Assembly (NCBI GenBank): GCA_951799405.1
Contig: OX637343.1
Location: forward strand, 14,982,524-15,046,523
Source of the DNA: Agapetus fuscipes
Lineage: Eukaryota > Arthropoda > Insecta > Trichoptera > Glossosomatidae
Direction of reading: 5' to 3'
Length of the DNA: 64,000 nt
A program made the position numbers and the translations under genes. Positions 51,778-62,286 of the stretch are shown in pieces. Under the pieces are notes generated by a model, which was not told where the DNA came from, did not search any database, and saw only the letters and a list, made by a program, of their open reading frames with translations. Position 1 is the first letter of the stretch. Every line of letters starts with the position of its first letter.

Positions 51778-53600
51778 CGTCTTACAACCGCGGTGAAAAA
51801 TGCAATTGATGTAAATCAACATGGGTTTTTACCAGGTAGGTCCACCGCATCAAATCTGGTACTGTTTACGGAAAAAATTCTAAAGATTATGGACGCAGGA
51901 TCTCAGGCTGATGTGATCTACACTGATTACTCCAAATGTTTTGATAAGATTAGCCACAATATCCTAATTGCCAAGCTGGAGTGGCAAGGAATACACGGTG
52001 ACCTACTCCGGTGGCTCAAATCATACCTGTATGATAGAACAATATCTGTAACGATTGGGGGAATCACCTCCAAACGTGAACGGGTCGTCTCGGGTGTGCC
52101 GCAGGGTAGCCATCTGGGTCCTCTTTTATTCTTAATTTTTATTAACGATATAAGACATTGCTTCCTCAATTCAAGCGTCTTACTTTATGCAGACGATATG
52201 AAGATTTTTTCAGAGGTGGCATCCGTGAGAGATTGTGTATCTATCCAAAGAGATTTGAAACGCTTTGGTGACTATTGTATCGTAAATAAACTTTCTTTAA
52301 ATGTTTCTAAATGTTGCATCGTGAGGTTCACTAGGAAAAAGAACCCATTAGTCTTTGAATACGAGATTCAATCGGAGTTCGTGGAACCTGCCGATCAAGT
52401 ACGTGATCTGGGGCTTGTATTAGACAATAAATTGAGATTCAATTACCACATAGATAGCATCATTAAAAGATCATACAAACTGCTTGGGTTTGTTTTGAGA
52501 TCTTGTAAGCCATTCCGAAACACTGCAGTGGCATTATGTCTTTATAAAGTTTACGTAAGACCAATACTTGAATATGCTTGCCAAGTTTGGAACCCGCAAT
52601 ATATCATCTATGTCAATAGATTAGAGGCCATCCAAAAACGCCTCATCAGGACACTCTTGTACCGAGACGGTCTCCATCGAGAGCTTGCCGATTATCATAC
52701 GGCGCTGCAACACTATGGTTTGTTTTCGCTCCAAGCGAGACGGAGTATTCTGGACCTAATGTTCCTATTCAAACTCATCCGGGGTAACGTGTCTTGCTCC
52801 GAACTCCTGTCTGAAGTGGGAATCCGAGTGCCTAGGATGACGTCAAGAAACACCAAAATCCAGCTCTATATTCCGTCTCACAAAACAAATTCATACGGAA
52901 ACTCATTCCTCTTGAGAGCTTCGCGGTTGTTCAATGAAAAGTTTAGTGAACTGGATATTTTTTACCAATCGACCAATACTTTGAAAAAGTTAACGACGGC
53001 CATACTTTGCCCTTAATTCTTGATTAATGATGTAAAATAATAATAATAATAATAATAATTGTAATTGTAATAATAATAGAAACGTGTTCATGAAATATAA
53101 TGAATTTTGACTAGAATTTCAGTGTGTAGGTATTAGTGAGTGGGAAAAATTAAAATTATAATTGAAAATATTGGCATGTTCAAGTGAATGTAAGGCTGAT
53201 TTGATATATGTAATTCTGTTTTTATCTTTTATTGTTTGGTGTCATTACGGTTATCATGATTATTTTAATAGGTTTTTATATTTTATATTTTGTGTTTGAA
53301 AAAAAAAAAGGAAAAATATCTTACTATCATTAGTATTGATATTTATATTCTTTTTTTTTATTTTAATACTTATATTTAATGTCAACATTGTATGAAAAAA
53401 TATCATATTGTCATTAGTATTTATATTTATATTCTTTTTTATATTCTTTTTATTTTTAATACTTATATTTAATGTCAACATTGTAATTGGGAAGGTACAA
53501 CATCAATTGTATATATTTTTATTATTGTTTTATATATTTTAATGTATTTTCCTGTTTTGTTGAATAAACTATTTAAAAAAAAAAAAAAAAAAAAAAAACA
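51778..53600 (+). mobile_element. Jockey-like LINE, 5'-truncated, RT frame open
   Basis: A 414-codon frame (51772-53016) covers reverse transcriptase from GFLPGRSTASNL (fingers) through TDYSKCFDKISH (motif A Asp), SGVPQGSHLGPLLFLIFIND (motif B), LLYADDMKIF (catalytic YADD), a DLGLVLDNKLRF block and a C-terminal region. Endonuclease and ORF1 are missing, and the start Met is incidental. The 3' UTR has a TAA microsatellite, an 85-bp internal duplication (about 53310-53490) and a poly-A end of about 26. Confidence 0.9.
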
Positions 53601-53618
53601 ATATAATAATTCTTCTAA

Positions 53619-53772
53619 GGGCCTGTTGCACCAAACTCCAATCAGAAAAAAATCAAAATTATGTGAGATTTCTCCCATGAAATATTATCACTCAATTCCA
53701 AGAAATATTTAACCAAGGTCCTTACCAGAATCAAGCAATCAAATATTGATTAGAGGTTGGTATAACGGGCTC
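53619..53772 (+). mobile_element. MITE with GGGCCTGTTG end, copy 2
   Basis: GGGCCTGTTGCACCAAACTC at one end; the other end in reverse is GAGCCCGTTATACCAACCTC. Flanks TAA and TTA fit a TWA target. The interior (AAATATTTAACC, CCTTACCAGAATCAAGCAAT) is shared with copy 1. Confidence 0.7.
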
Positions 53773-53851
53773 TTACTTTTTAATGAAAACAAACCTAAGA
53801 GCTTAAAATTTGATGCTCTGAATCTGTATAATGTATCAGAGAAAATCTTAC

Positions 53852-54011
53852 TTGGTAAGCTGAGCGACGGCACTCTTTCTCAGCAGTACATGGTTGAGAA
53901 TATTGATGGCGTTCGCTGGTGGTTTTTGTCTTGGATAACCTTGAGACTGTCCTTGACCTCCATTTGGGTAGTCGTAGGATACATCCTGGTTGGACAGCAG
54001 GTCACCTGTAT
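53852..54011 (-). CDS. Nlg: neuroligin exon with Gly/Gln/Pro-rich loop
   Basis: 160-nt exon with acceptor TTTCAG and donor ACCAA/GTAAGA. It begins by completing the Asp of VVIDTGD and ends QLTK before YDLMLGV in the next exon. The middle, about residues 8-30 of the exon, is low-complexity: SYDYPNGGQGQSQGYPRQKP, followed by NAINILNHVLL. Vertebrate neuroligins have a much shorter loop here, so this is a lineage-variable surface segment. Phases match on both sides, so it is a genuine exon rather than a chance ORF. Confidence 0.85.
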
Positions 54012-54133
54012 CTGAAAGAAAACAAGGACATATTGTTAAATGTAAACTACAGTTACGGTCGTTTCACATATTTACAAAATACAATTAAACTTCAAGGTTA
54101 ATTTCACTTATCGGATATAATACGACTCGGTTT

Positions 54134-54379
54134 GTTCCTTGATTTATAGGTTGGTATGCGGCTGACCACCCATGCTGTAGAACATGGTTCACTTTGCCAA
54201 TGTCACCCCTGTTTCAGGTAAGGCCGACAAAAGTTGCAAGGCTTATGTTTATTTGGGGTTTTGTGTTTTTTTATGTAAGTCCACATGCGGCATGTTTAAG
54301 TGCGAACTCATACGTGTCTGCTTGTGAAAATACATATAATGTGAATCCACAATGATACATCTCTTTTAGATTAGATTAG
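54134..54379 (+). repeat. Tail-B full copy
   Basis: TTCCTTGATTTATAGGTTGG to CTCTTTTAGATTAGATTAGG. Confidence 0.85.
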
Positions 54380-54397
54380 GTATTGGAGAGCTTTCAT

Positions 54398-54715
54398 TGT
54401 TCGTTGGCGGCTATTCTGTAATGTTGGCAGCTCATTCTTTTTAAGGTTCCGTTGTTTTTATAATATACATAAATGTTATTTCTTATTTGTATTTCGTGAC
54501 TTATAGGCATGTATGAGGCCAACTTTTTCACTTCAAATTCAAAACTAAACAGCAAGAAAGATCGGTAAAAGTTGCAGAGCTTATGTTCATTTGAGGTTTG
54601 GATTTTAATTTGTAAGTACACATGTTGTATTTGTAAACGCACTACACGTGTCTGTTGCATGCATTTAGTACAGATTTTGAATGTTAATATATCCTTGCAA
54701 CTTAGATTATAGATA
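54398..54715 (+). mobile_element. LINE 3' leader plus Tail-B
   Basis: GGCGGCTATTCTGTAATGTTGGCAGC at 54403, a T-rich leader, then Tail-B from 54497 with a deletion of its CACCCC block. Confidence 0.65.
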
Positions 54716-55108
54716 TTTATATTCAGTGAATATTGGACTTTGGGTACACGTGCCCGCAAGTCTATAATTGAGTTCATTTATTGAATATTATGCTCATACG
54801 GTTGTGGGGAATTTTTTAATTACATTCGTTATTTCGCCTTTAATCTTTTTTCGCCAATGTGGCGTGAGTTTTTAATTTGCGATGGAATTTCGCAAACCAG
54901 CCAAGTTCATATCGATCCGCGGTCATTAAAGAATCTCCTCACATTGAAAATCCAAAATTCATTTGGTATTATTCACACCCAGCAAATCTATGGCTCAACT
55001 GCCACCTAACGTGAATTACTCATACAAAAAAAAAAGATGATCGGCTGTGTATCAAATTCTTTGTAAATAATAATGTAAGTATGAAATTTAAAAAAAAAAC
55101 GAAAATTA
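54716..55108. other. intronic sequence, nothing recognised
   Basis: Contains TTTTTTCGCCAATGTGGCG and other GC-containing patches; no element recognised. Confidence 0.3.
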
Positions 55109-55366
55109 ACGACCAATCTGTAGTCTAGTAGTTAACGCTACAGACTCGTTAGTCAAAGGACCCCAGTTTGATTACTGATCGAGCACACAAAAATATAATC
55201 ATTTTTTTTTCAAAATTTGCTCTTCGCGAGGTCGAAAAATTTGTGTGCCTTTATAAAGACCGGTCACCAGAAGTCCATACAGCCTTACAGCCACTGGGTC
55301 TTGCTTGAGAATTGGCGCTCTTTATAGCAAAGACCAAGCTTTCAAAGGGTCTTGAAGTCTGATTAT
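55109..55366 (+). repeat. SINE-A variant, tail type 2
   Basis: Head CAATCTGTAGTCTAGTAGTT of the 5155 subtype; decayed B box (CAGTTTGATTACTGATCG); body ACTGGGTCTTGCTTGAGAAT. Confidence 0.7.
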
Positions 55367-55426
55367 TGAGTAAATTTTGCCGGTTCTATGATATTAGGCT
55401 TTCAAATTCTTATTTTTAAATTGTTC

Positions 55427-55536
55427 CTTGACTTAAAGACCGGTAGAAGGCTGACCACCGATACTATAAACAATGCTCTTATTCAGAAAATGTTTGCAAA
55501 AGTTGCAGGATGTAGGTTTTTTTGAAGCTTGGAATT
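55427..55536 (+). repeat. Tail-B 5' half
   Basis: TTCCTTGACTTAAAGACCGG to AAAAGTTGCAGGATGTAGG, running into the minisatellite. Confidence 0.65.
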
Positions 55537-55655
55537 TAATTTTTATGTAATGTAATTTTTATGTAATGTAATTTTTATGTAATGTAATTTTTATGTAATG
55601 TAATTTTTATGTAATGTAATTTTTATGTTGTTTTATGTAATTTTTATGTTGTCCA
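55537..55655. repeat. 16-bp minisatellite
   Basis: Six to seven perfect or near-perfect units of TAATTTTTATGTAATG. Confidence 0.95.
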
Positions 55656-55701
55656 TAGATGTTATTATTTAGTGATGTATAAAATGTAATTTGTCGTGTA
55701 T

Positions 55702-56057
55702 GTTCCTTGAATTATAGGTTGGTATGCGGCTGACCACCCATGCTGTAAAAATGGTTCACTTTGCCAATGTCACCATTGTCTCAGGGAAGGACGGCAAGAG
55801 TTGCAGGGTGTATGGCCATTGGAGATTTGGTTTTTATGTTGTAGGTTCACATGAGGCATGTGCAAGCGTGAACTTGTACGTGTCTGGTTGTGAGAATGCA
55901 TGTAATGTGAATCTCCAATGAAACATATCTTTGCAACTTAGATTAGATTAGATGTACACATGCAGCAATTGTAAACGCAAACTTAGACGTGTTTGCTTGT
56001 GAGCATGTTTGCAAAATGTTTATTTATCTTTGCAACTACGAATATAGATTATATAAT
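55702..56057 (+). repeat. Tail-B full copy plus a 3' fragment
   Basis: A full copy at 55702-55953 (TTCCTTGAATTATAGGTTGG to TTAGATTAGATTAGATG), then a second 3' part at 55955-56057. Confidence 0.85.
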
Positions 56058-56103
56058 TTGTATATCGTTTTTGACATAATCGGTAGTGTTTAAAACCTAA
56101 CCC

Positions 56104-56142
56104 TGTGGCTTTGAATGCAAGCATTCTACCAACTGAGCTTCT
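56104..56142 (-). repeat. SINE-C head scrap
   Basis: GAATGCAAGCATTCTACCAACTGAGCT is the A-box side of the SINE-C head in reverse. Confidence 0.6.
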
Positions 56143-56769
56143 AGCATTCTACGAACCAAAAATCATGAATTTCAATGAAAACAGTTACCAAAAAGGTAAG
56201 TTTAATTTCAAAAAGAATAACAACAACTTTAACGACGGAGTTTTTGAACAATTGTGCTTTCCATGTTTTTTTTCAGACTGTAAAATTTTTGCACAGTTAT
56301 TCAAATACTGAAAGAGTAAGTTACTATTGAAAAATTTAAATTTCTAGCCATGTTTGCATTTCATTCAATCGAGCAGATAGAGAGACAGAATCGATACAGA
56401 ATAAATTCAGACAGATTTACGTTATTCATGCAAAAATGTTGATTCTGTATTCAATTCACAGAAACGAAATTGAATATTTTAATTTTTGTGATTTCGGTAA
56501 ACATGACTGTATCCACTTTTCGTTTTCAGTTTTTCTACTCAATATAAACTGAGCGCAGATAAATATTATCGAAATGAAAATATTAAGGATCAAACTATTT
56601 ATTCGATACATAAATTTATACCGTATTTTTGACTCGCAGAAAACCCATGGCTCAACCGCAACCGAACAAGAATTTTCCGCCCAAAATGATCCGTGTGATG
56701 AATAAACCCTTATACGGATGAAAATTTAAATTTAGTTTTAGAGAAGGTAAGCAAGGCATCTATATTTTT
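56143..56769. other. intronic sequence, nothing recognised
   Basis: No dispersed repeat recognised; AT-rich. Confidence 0.35.
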
Positions 56770-56855
56770 AGTTGCAAAGACATATTTATATTCAAGTCTC
56801 ATATTTATTGCATGCCCTCAAACAGGCACATGTAAGTTCGCGCTTACACATACTA
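56770..56855 (-). repeat. Tail-B 3' fragment
   Basis: AGTTGCAAAGACATATTTAT to AAGTTCGCGCTTACACATAC. Confidence 0.65.
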
Positions 56856-57384
56856 GTTTTCAAATGGCCGCCAATGTTTGTAGAAGTGTGTGTGGACATT
56901 AAATAACGCACACAAGCACAACAAGTGGTCCCTGGCGTGAGCATGTTGGATCCTGGAGTCCAAAACAACCAGGACGCGGAGCGCACGCTTGATTTCTTAA
57001 GGTTTTGGCAGAGAAAAAAGTATCATTTTTATTTTTATTTTTACACGGTGTGCTGTGCTTTCTCTATAGGATAATTATGTGTGCAGCCATATCCTCTAAG
57101 ATTTTATATAAGTATTGAAAACGTATTGTATTAATAAAAAAAGCTTATTTGTTTTTATGTAGGCCTTATTAAGACACAGGGTTCCCAATAAGGCCAAAAT
57201 GCCATTTTAGTTATTTGTGTTCACAAAAGTATGATTTTGGTTTATAAAGCAATTTAATTTAATTTATTACAAAGTTTAAAAAATAAATATAAGTATTTTA
57301 AATTACCATTGCATTATTATTATAAACCCGATAGTTATGAAAAAAACAAAATTAAAGTAGGCCTTATTTGGGTCACCTACTTAC
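56856..57384. other. intronic sequence, mostly unrecognised
   Basis: AGGCCTTATT at 57162 and 57360 and its reverse at 57188 hint at a small inverted-repeat element. Confidence 0.35.
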
Positions 57385-57537
57385 ATGTGTAAGTACAAAA
57401 TAAACCAAACCTCACGTGAACCTAAACTTGGTATCTCCTGACGCCTTTCCCTGAACCCGATGTGGCATTGATAAAAGTGAACCGAATATTTACAGCATGG
57501 GGGGTCAGCCTTACACCTTAATATAAGCCAAGGAACA
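57385..57537 (-). repeat. Tail-B 5' half
   Basis: CTGACGCCTTTCCCTGAACC, GGTCAGCCTTACACCTTAAT; old. Confidence 0.65.
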
Positions 57538-57619
57538 TCATGGGTTGTGAATAAGTTCAACGAAAAAATAGAGCTTGTACGTCACATTTTGTAAAGGAAA
57601 ATCTAGAAAAATGTAGAAA

Positions 57620-57745
57620 AAAAAAGAATAATCAGCTGTTTCCTTGCGGCCATCTTAGATTGACAGGTCTTTATACAATTAATATAAGATATTCGGTAGG
57701 TAAGAATTACCGTGGTGATGAGACTTCCAGCCCTGGACAGTCTTC
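57620..57745. mobile_element. M11 element fragment beside an exon
   Basis: CAGCTGTTTCCTTGCGGCCA to GGTGATGAGACTTCCAGCCC; ends about 30 bp from the neuroligin exon at 57775. Confidence 0.55.
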
Positions 57746-57774
57746 ATCATCACTATCCTCGTTTTAAGACTCAC

Positions 57775-57900
57775 CTATGACCACACCGTCTACGCTGGGT
57801 CCGAAAGCGTAGGCAAAGTCTGGCGTAGCTATAGGCGCGGACAGCAAGGCGTCTAAGGGACGATCTCGTAGGCACTTCAGGAGTTGTAGAGGCGGTAAAT
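57775..57900 (-). CDS. Nlg: neuroligin exon
   Basis: 126-nt internal exon with acceptor TCTACAG and donor ATAG/GTGAGT. With the previous exon it restores an Asp codon and reads DLPPLQLLKCLRDRPLDALL, ending AFGPSVDGVVI. The Cys of LLKCLR is the expected disulfide partner of the previous exon's Cys. FGPSVDGVVI is the family's characteristic strand of the alpha/beta-hydrolase fold. The frame is open throughout and its phases match both neighbours. Confidence 0.92.
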
Positions 57901-58302
57901 CTGTAGACAACAAGAAACATTTGTTAATTTTACCAGCTTGAAAATTCAGTTCAAAGTTAAATTAACGAATTTGTTGAACGAAAAAAATTGAGTAATTTGA
58001 ATACATGGTTGTGTGAAAAAAACAACTGATCGATGAAAAAAAACTCTGTGCCTTTCGATCTTTCTCTTTTTGATTTTCTGGTGTCAAAAACTTTTGAATA
58101 GGAAATGATTCAGCATATATACTTTGTACTTTTTCTCTCATTTACTATAAAACTATATTGCAAGCGATCTTCTTGTAGAGATGGTTGTTTTCTTCAAGAT
58201 GACTTTAGAAAGCTTGATTTACTTAAAACATATACAATGTTTATAACCGAATACTTACTAGGAAAGCGCTACTTATTGCTTTCTACTATTAATAATCGCT
58301 GC
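57901..58302. other. intronic sequence, nothing recognised
   Basis: Open frame at 58105-58338 is chance. Confidence 0.35.
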
Positions 58303-58556
58303 CTTAGTTTTTGTTTGCCGTATAGACGACTAAGCTAATTTTACGTGAGCAATGTTTGCATGTGTACTGGACCAATGTGTCTTATGAAAACAGGAAATTA
58401 ATTTAAAAAATATTTAAAACAACTCTCACATTATCGAGTTGTACGTTTTTTCTTAGCTCAGATTGTGTAACATTTGATTCTTAAGACAACTGCATTAAAA
58501 AGTCATATTTAACAGAATTCTATACGGCAAAAAAGAACTGGGGGAGCGAAATACTA
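58303..58556. mobile_element. MITE M4, best copy
   Basis: Ends CGCTGCCTTAGTTTTTGTTT and, reversed, CGCTCCCCCAGTTCTTTTTT, both followed by TGCCGTATAGA. Confidence 0.75.
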
Positions 58557-59292
58557 CTGATATTCTGTAGGTAAAAAGTCCCGTGGTTTTGAGGCTTCCA
58601 TCCCTGGGCTTTCAACCAGGCAATAAATATGCCGATGAATATTTTAATGTACATTTTTCAAAGTTTCCAGTGCAAAAATGTGTGGCCAGAAAGCAATGAA
58701 AATTCATCATAAAAATTGAAAAAATGTCACGCAAATTTTGAGCGTATCATTGGCGGCTGAAAAGTCTGCAATTTCAGGCGGAAGCCTTCCGCGACATTGG
58801 AGTCTTTGTTAATTGAAAGCTCGGCCCTCCGCGAGTGTGGAGGTTTTTCGATAATTGAGTCCTTTCCGTTTAGAAAAAAGCTCTGCCTGCAACGGCTGAT
58901 ACTAGCTCTAGATTTAATTAAAAAACGGTACCGCCATTCCGGTCTGGCCCGGGACAAGTATACTGGGCTTACTTCGCCAAATGAATTTACTGATGAAATG
59001 AGGCTTTCCGTTTTCAACTTTTGATTTGAAATATTCAATTTTGACGCAAAATAAGCTTCTGGGATTAGTTTTTTGTGAGTAAAACAGATCGAGAGCTTAT
59101 GCTTTCGGATTTTCTCGAAATCCAATTTGTGTTTTAAATTTCTTCTTCTTCTCTGTCCTCTTTACATAGATCAATGAATTTGTTTGACAGAAATTTGGTG
59201 TATCTTATACCAAGGACGTACGTTCGAACCTTTTTCGTACGGTTGTACATTATGGGCAGCCCTGTAATTTATTCACTATATATTTTTTATAT
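58557..59292. other. repeat-poor, moderately GC-rich stretch
   Basis: Contains GCGGAAGCCTTCCGC (58779-58793, perfect palindrome) and TAGGTAAAAAGTCCCGTGGT-type M11 similarity at 58569. The 132-residue minus frame at 58727-59125 has no recognised domain and no splice support. Confidence 0.4.
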
Positions 59293-59726
59293 CGTTATGA
59301 TTTGACTTGGGGCAACTTTTAATTAGATGCGATTAAAAAAAAATTCACAAAGATTTATTTTTCACAAAATTTTGTGTACAATATATATATATTTATATAT
59401 TTTTTTTTTTGTGCACAACAGGTTACCCTAATTACAGTGCACCCTCACAGCTATCAACACGCTGGGAGGAACTCTTTTGCTAAATTTTTAAATCTTAATA
59501 AATTACATTCAAATATACTCTGTCACAAAAATCAATGAGACTCCGTCTGCCCCACATAATCTTTGCTCGTATTTATATGTGCGACCGAGACGATTCTTGC
59601 ATATTCGAGAACATGGTAGATGATTTCAAGTAGATGGTACTAGAGAAATTAAGTATAATTCATTTCATCGTCATAATAGCAACATGATTACGTACGAGTC
59701 CACACAAAACCTATACGTTCGTAACA
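59293..59726 (-). mobile_element. solo LTR with 4-bp duplication
   Basis: Minus strand TGTTACGAACGTATAGGTTT to CCCCAAGTCAAATCATAACG; ATAT flanks both sides (59289-59292 and 59727-59730). A 4-bp duplication fits a Gypsy-type LTR element. Shares GAGACGATTCTTGCAT-type sequence with 29628-29929. Confidence 0.8.
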
Positions 59727-60580
59727 ATATGGCTGGTCACGTATTGCACACTTCACGTGACCGCGCTTTTTCCCCATAAAAACTCGTATAAATTTGCAAA
59801 TAGTGTAATTAAACTCCAAATTTATAAAAAAATAAAAAATGAATGGTCAAGTAACAATTAATTATGAAAATATAAAACAAAATGAAATAACTTAATGTGA
59901 AAAACAAAAACAATCTTAAAAATAATTTCGCACGAAGCGACAGAGCGTAAGATGCCATTATTAGTAATAATTTCAGTGCTTAGCGACGTTTCGTCGCGAG
60001 GAAGTGCTCGAGATTTAAAGGTGGTGTGTTTTACCCTTAATTGTGTAATAATTGAATTTCCAAGGCTACGCAGGAGCAGGGATGAGTTAAAGGGGGGGGG
60101 GGAGGGAAGCTTTTCAAAATTGAATTTCCCACCCGACGAAAACTTGGAGCCTTCCCAGGAAAATTTTGCCGCCATATGAAAGTTTCGTATACAGTGTTAA
60201 GTAAAAAAACTTTTCCGTTTAAAACGCAATCTAAAAATGTCCAAAAAATGTATGAAAATTAAAAAAGCATCTCTAGTGAGTGTTTGAGTTGTACTACATT
60301 TTTTGTTTAGTTTAAACGTTTATGTTTTTGTACTCGGGAGCGCAGTGGGGGCGGTCTCCTTAAACGGTTCGATAATCTATGAAAAAAGTTGTGCCAACTC
60401 TCCGCCGGCTCGCTAATAGCATATTAATAATTTGCAGATTATTTTTGGAGCGCCCACTGAGGCGAACATCTTACACGCTGGGTAATTGATAAAATTTTGT
60501 AATGAATTTCGTTTCCAAGAAGTTATATTGGAGCGCTCCATCGACACTATTTCAGACACAATCTTTTTTTTCAACTTTTT
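59727..60580. other. repeat-poor intronic stretch
   Basis: Includes a run of ten G near 60091 and the faint dispersed motif near 60265 (CATCTCTAGTGAGTGTTTGAG). No gene evidence. Confidence 0.35.
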
Positions 60581-60605
60581 CAAATTGTCATTTCAATTGT
60601 CATTT

Positions 60606-60720
60606 CATCAAGATCATCATCATCATTATACTTCACGCTGAAGAAGCCCATCGAAGAAATGGGCGAAACGCTCGGAACCTCCAGCTCCCACGCAACAGAT
60701 CCCGGAAAACATCACTTTAG
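60606..60720 (+). mobile_element. FB-R fold-back retroposon, copy 4 (5'-truncated)
   Basis: Flanked by CAAATTGTCATTT (60581-60593 and 60721-60733). Retains only the right half: CTGAAGA, A, stem GCCCAT/ATGGGC, GAAAC (60638-60669), then CCAGCTCCCACGCAACAGAT. Confidence 0.85.
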
Positions 60721-60767
60721 CAAATTGTCATTTGTCACATTGCTTTGTAGGTTATTTTAAAGAATAT

Positions 60768-60895
60768 TCCTTGAATAAAAGGTTAGTATGAGACTGACGT
60801 TCTCTTTTGCCGATACGACCCCGGTTTCAGAAAAAGGCGGCAGGAGTTGCAAGGCTTATGTTCATGAGGGTTTGGTTTATTTTTTATTACAGGTT
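60768..60895 (+). repeat. Tail-B 5' half
   Basis: TTCCTTGAATAAAAGGTTAG to GTTCATGAGGGTTTGG. Confidence 0.65.
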
Positions 60896-60941
60896 TTATT
60901 CTAGTTGTTTGTCTAAAAGGTTGATATGAGACTGATCACTA

Positions 60942-61200
60942 AAAAATCTAATCTAAATCTAAGCTGCAAAGATATGTATCACTTGAGATTCATATTAAAT
61001 GCATTCTCACAAGCAGACATGCATAATTTCGCGCTCACACATGCCACATGTGGACCTATAATATAAAAAACCCAATCTCAAATGAACATAAGCCCTGCAA
61101 CTCTTGCCGACCTTCCCTGAAGCAGGGGTGACATTGGCAAAGTGAACCATTTTTTACAGTATGGGTGGTCAGTCGCATACCAACCTATCAGTCAAGGAAT
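60942..61200 (-). repeat. Tail-B full copy
   Basis: AATCTAATCTAAATCTAAGC tail; start CCAACCTATCAGTCAAGGAA in reverse. One of the least damaged copies. Confidence 0.88.
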
Positions 61201-61307
61201 ACAAGCTCTAAACAATTAAACAGTAAAAAAAAAAAATTATTTAAATTTTTATTAATTATTTAATAATTTATTTAAATCACTGATAATGTAAAACAAATAT
61301 TTCTTTG

Positions 61308-61382
61308 ACAATGTCATCCCTGGCAAAGATCGGCAAGAGTTGCAGGGTTGGTGTTCATTTTAGATTGTTTTTTTATGTTGTT
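61308..61382 (+). repeat. Tail-B middle fragment
   Basis: GACAATGTCATCCCTGGCAA, GGCAAGAGTTGCAGGGTTGG. Confidence 0.55.
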
Positions 61383-62167
61383 GTTACCTTCCATTCACAT
61401 ACTACTTCCATAATTGATTTTTCAAAACACTTCCATTGTAAACCGTTCATTCCAATTGTAAACTATTATTGTGCAAAATAAATATTGTTCAATAAATAAA
61501 TCGTAGTTTAATTAAAAAAAAAACTTAAAGCCAAATCATTGCAAAAATATCCTGTATATTGAATCGACACTAAAATTTGGTTAATCATTCTGATACCGAA
61601 TGGCTCTCGATAAACTTTTAAGCCCTAAAGTAATCAACCCAAAGGAGTAATTAAAAGTACAAAATATATGGACTGCTTTGCCCCCGTAATGCCGGATGCG
61701 GTGGTGCTAAACATTTTATATCCACCGAAGATACTTACTCACTGGTGAAGGCAATAAAGACCCAGCCAGCCGTCTGACAAACTAATGCTGTGTATTGGGT
61801 TGTGTATCAATGTATATAAAAGGTTGATACTTTGTGTCAAGTGAAAATTCGTCCTGAAAAGTTGTATCAGAAAAAAGTTTCATACAAATCTTTGTTACAT
61901 TTATAATGTAAAATTTAAGTTGCAAAGGTATATATTACATATATTTTTTTTTGTTTTTGTTTTAGATTTTGTTTTTTTAAACAAAAAATAGCTTGATTTT
62001 AAGTATATATTACATTTTAATTTCATATAAAATGCATTCCCATAAACAGACTCGTATTATTAAATTTGTCACAGTGAAAGCCCATTGTATTTTTTTTTAA
62101 TACACGGTTGTAGTTCATATTCAAAAAAAATTTTTTTTGTTGCTCTTTTTGTTTTGCTTTTTTACAT
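61383..62167. other. AT-rich intronic sequence, nothing recognised
   Basis: Small Tail-B scraps (AAGTTGCAAAGGTATATATT at 61917) only. Confidence 0.35.
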
Positions 62168-62286
62168 AAAAACTCTTAAAACTTCGCGTTTACACTTACC
62201 GCAAGTGGACCTACAATATAAAAACCCAATCTCAAATAAACATAAGCCGTGCAACTCTTGCCGACCTTCCCTGAAACAGGGGTCAG
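62168..62286 (-). repeat. Tail-B middle fragment
   Basis: CGCAAGTGGACCTACAATAT to CCTTCCCTGAAACAGGGGTC. Confidence 0.7.

Noticed and set aside
51772..53016. Host gene encoding a reverse transcriptase-like protein
   Set aside because: 5'-truncated, ends in poly-A and lies in an intron on the opposite strand; a LINE copy.
55537..55655. CRISPR-like array
   Set aside because: Units are contiguous with no spacers; it is a minisatellite.
58727..59125. 132-codon minus-strand ORF
   Set aside because: No domain, low complexity of evidence, inside an intron; higher GC alone lengthens open frames.
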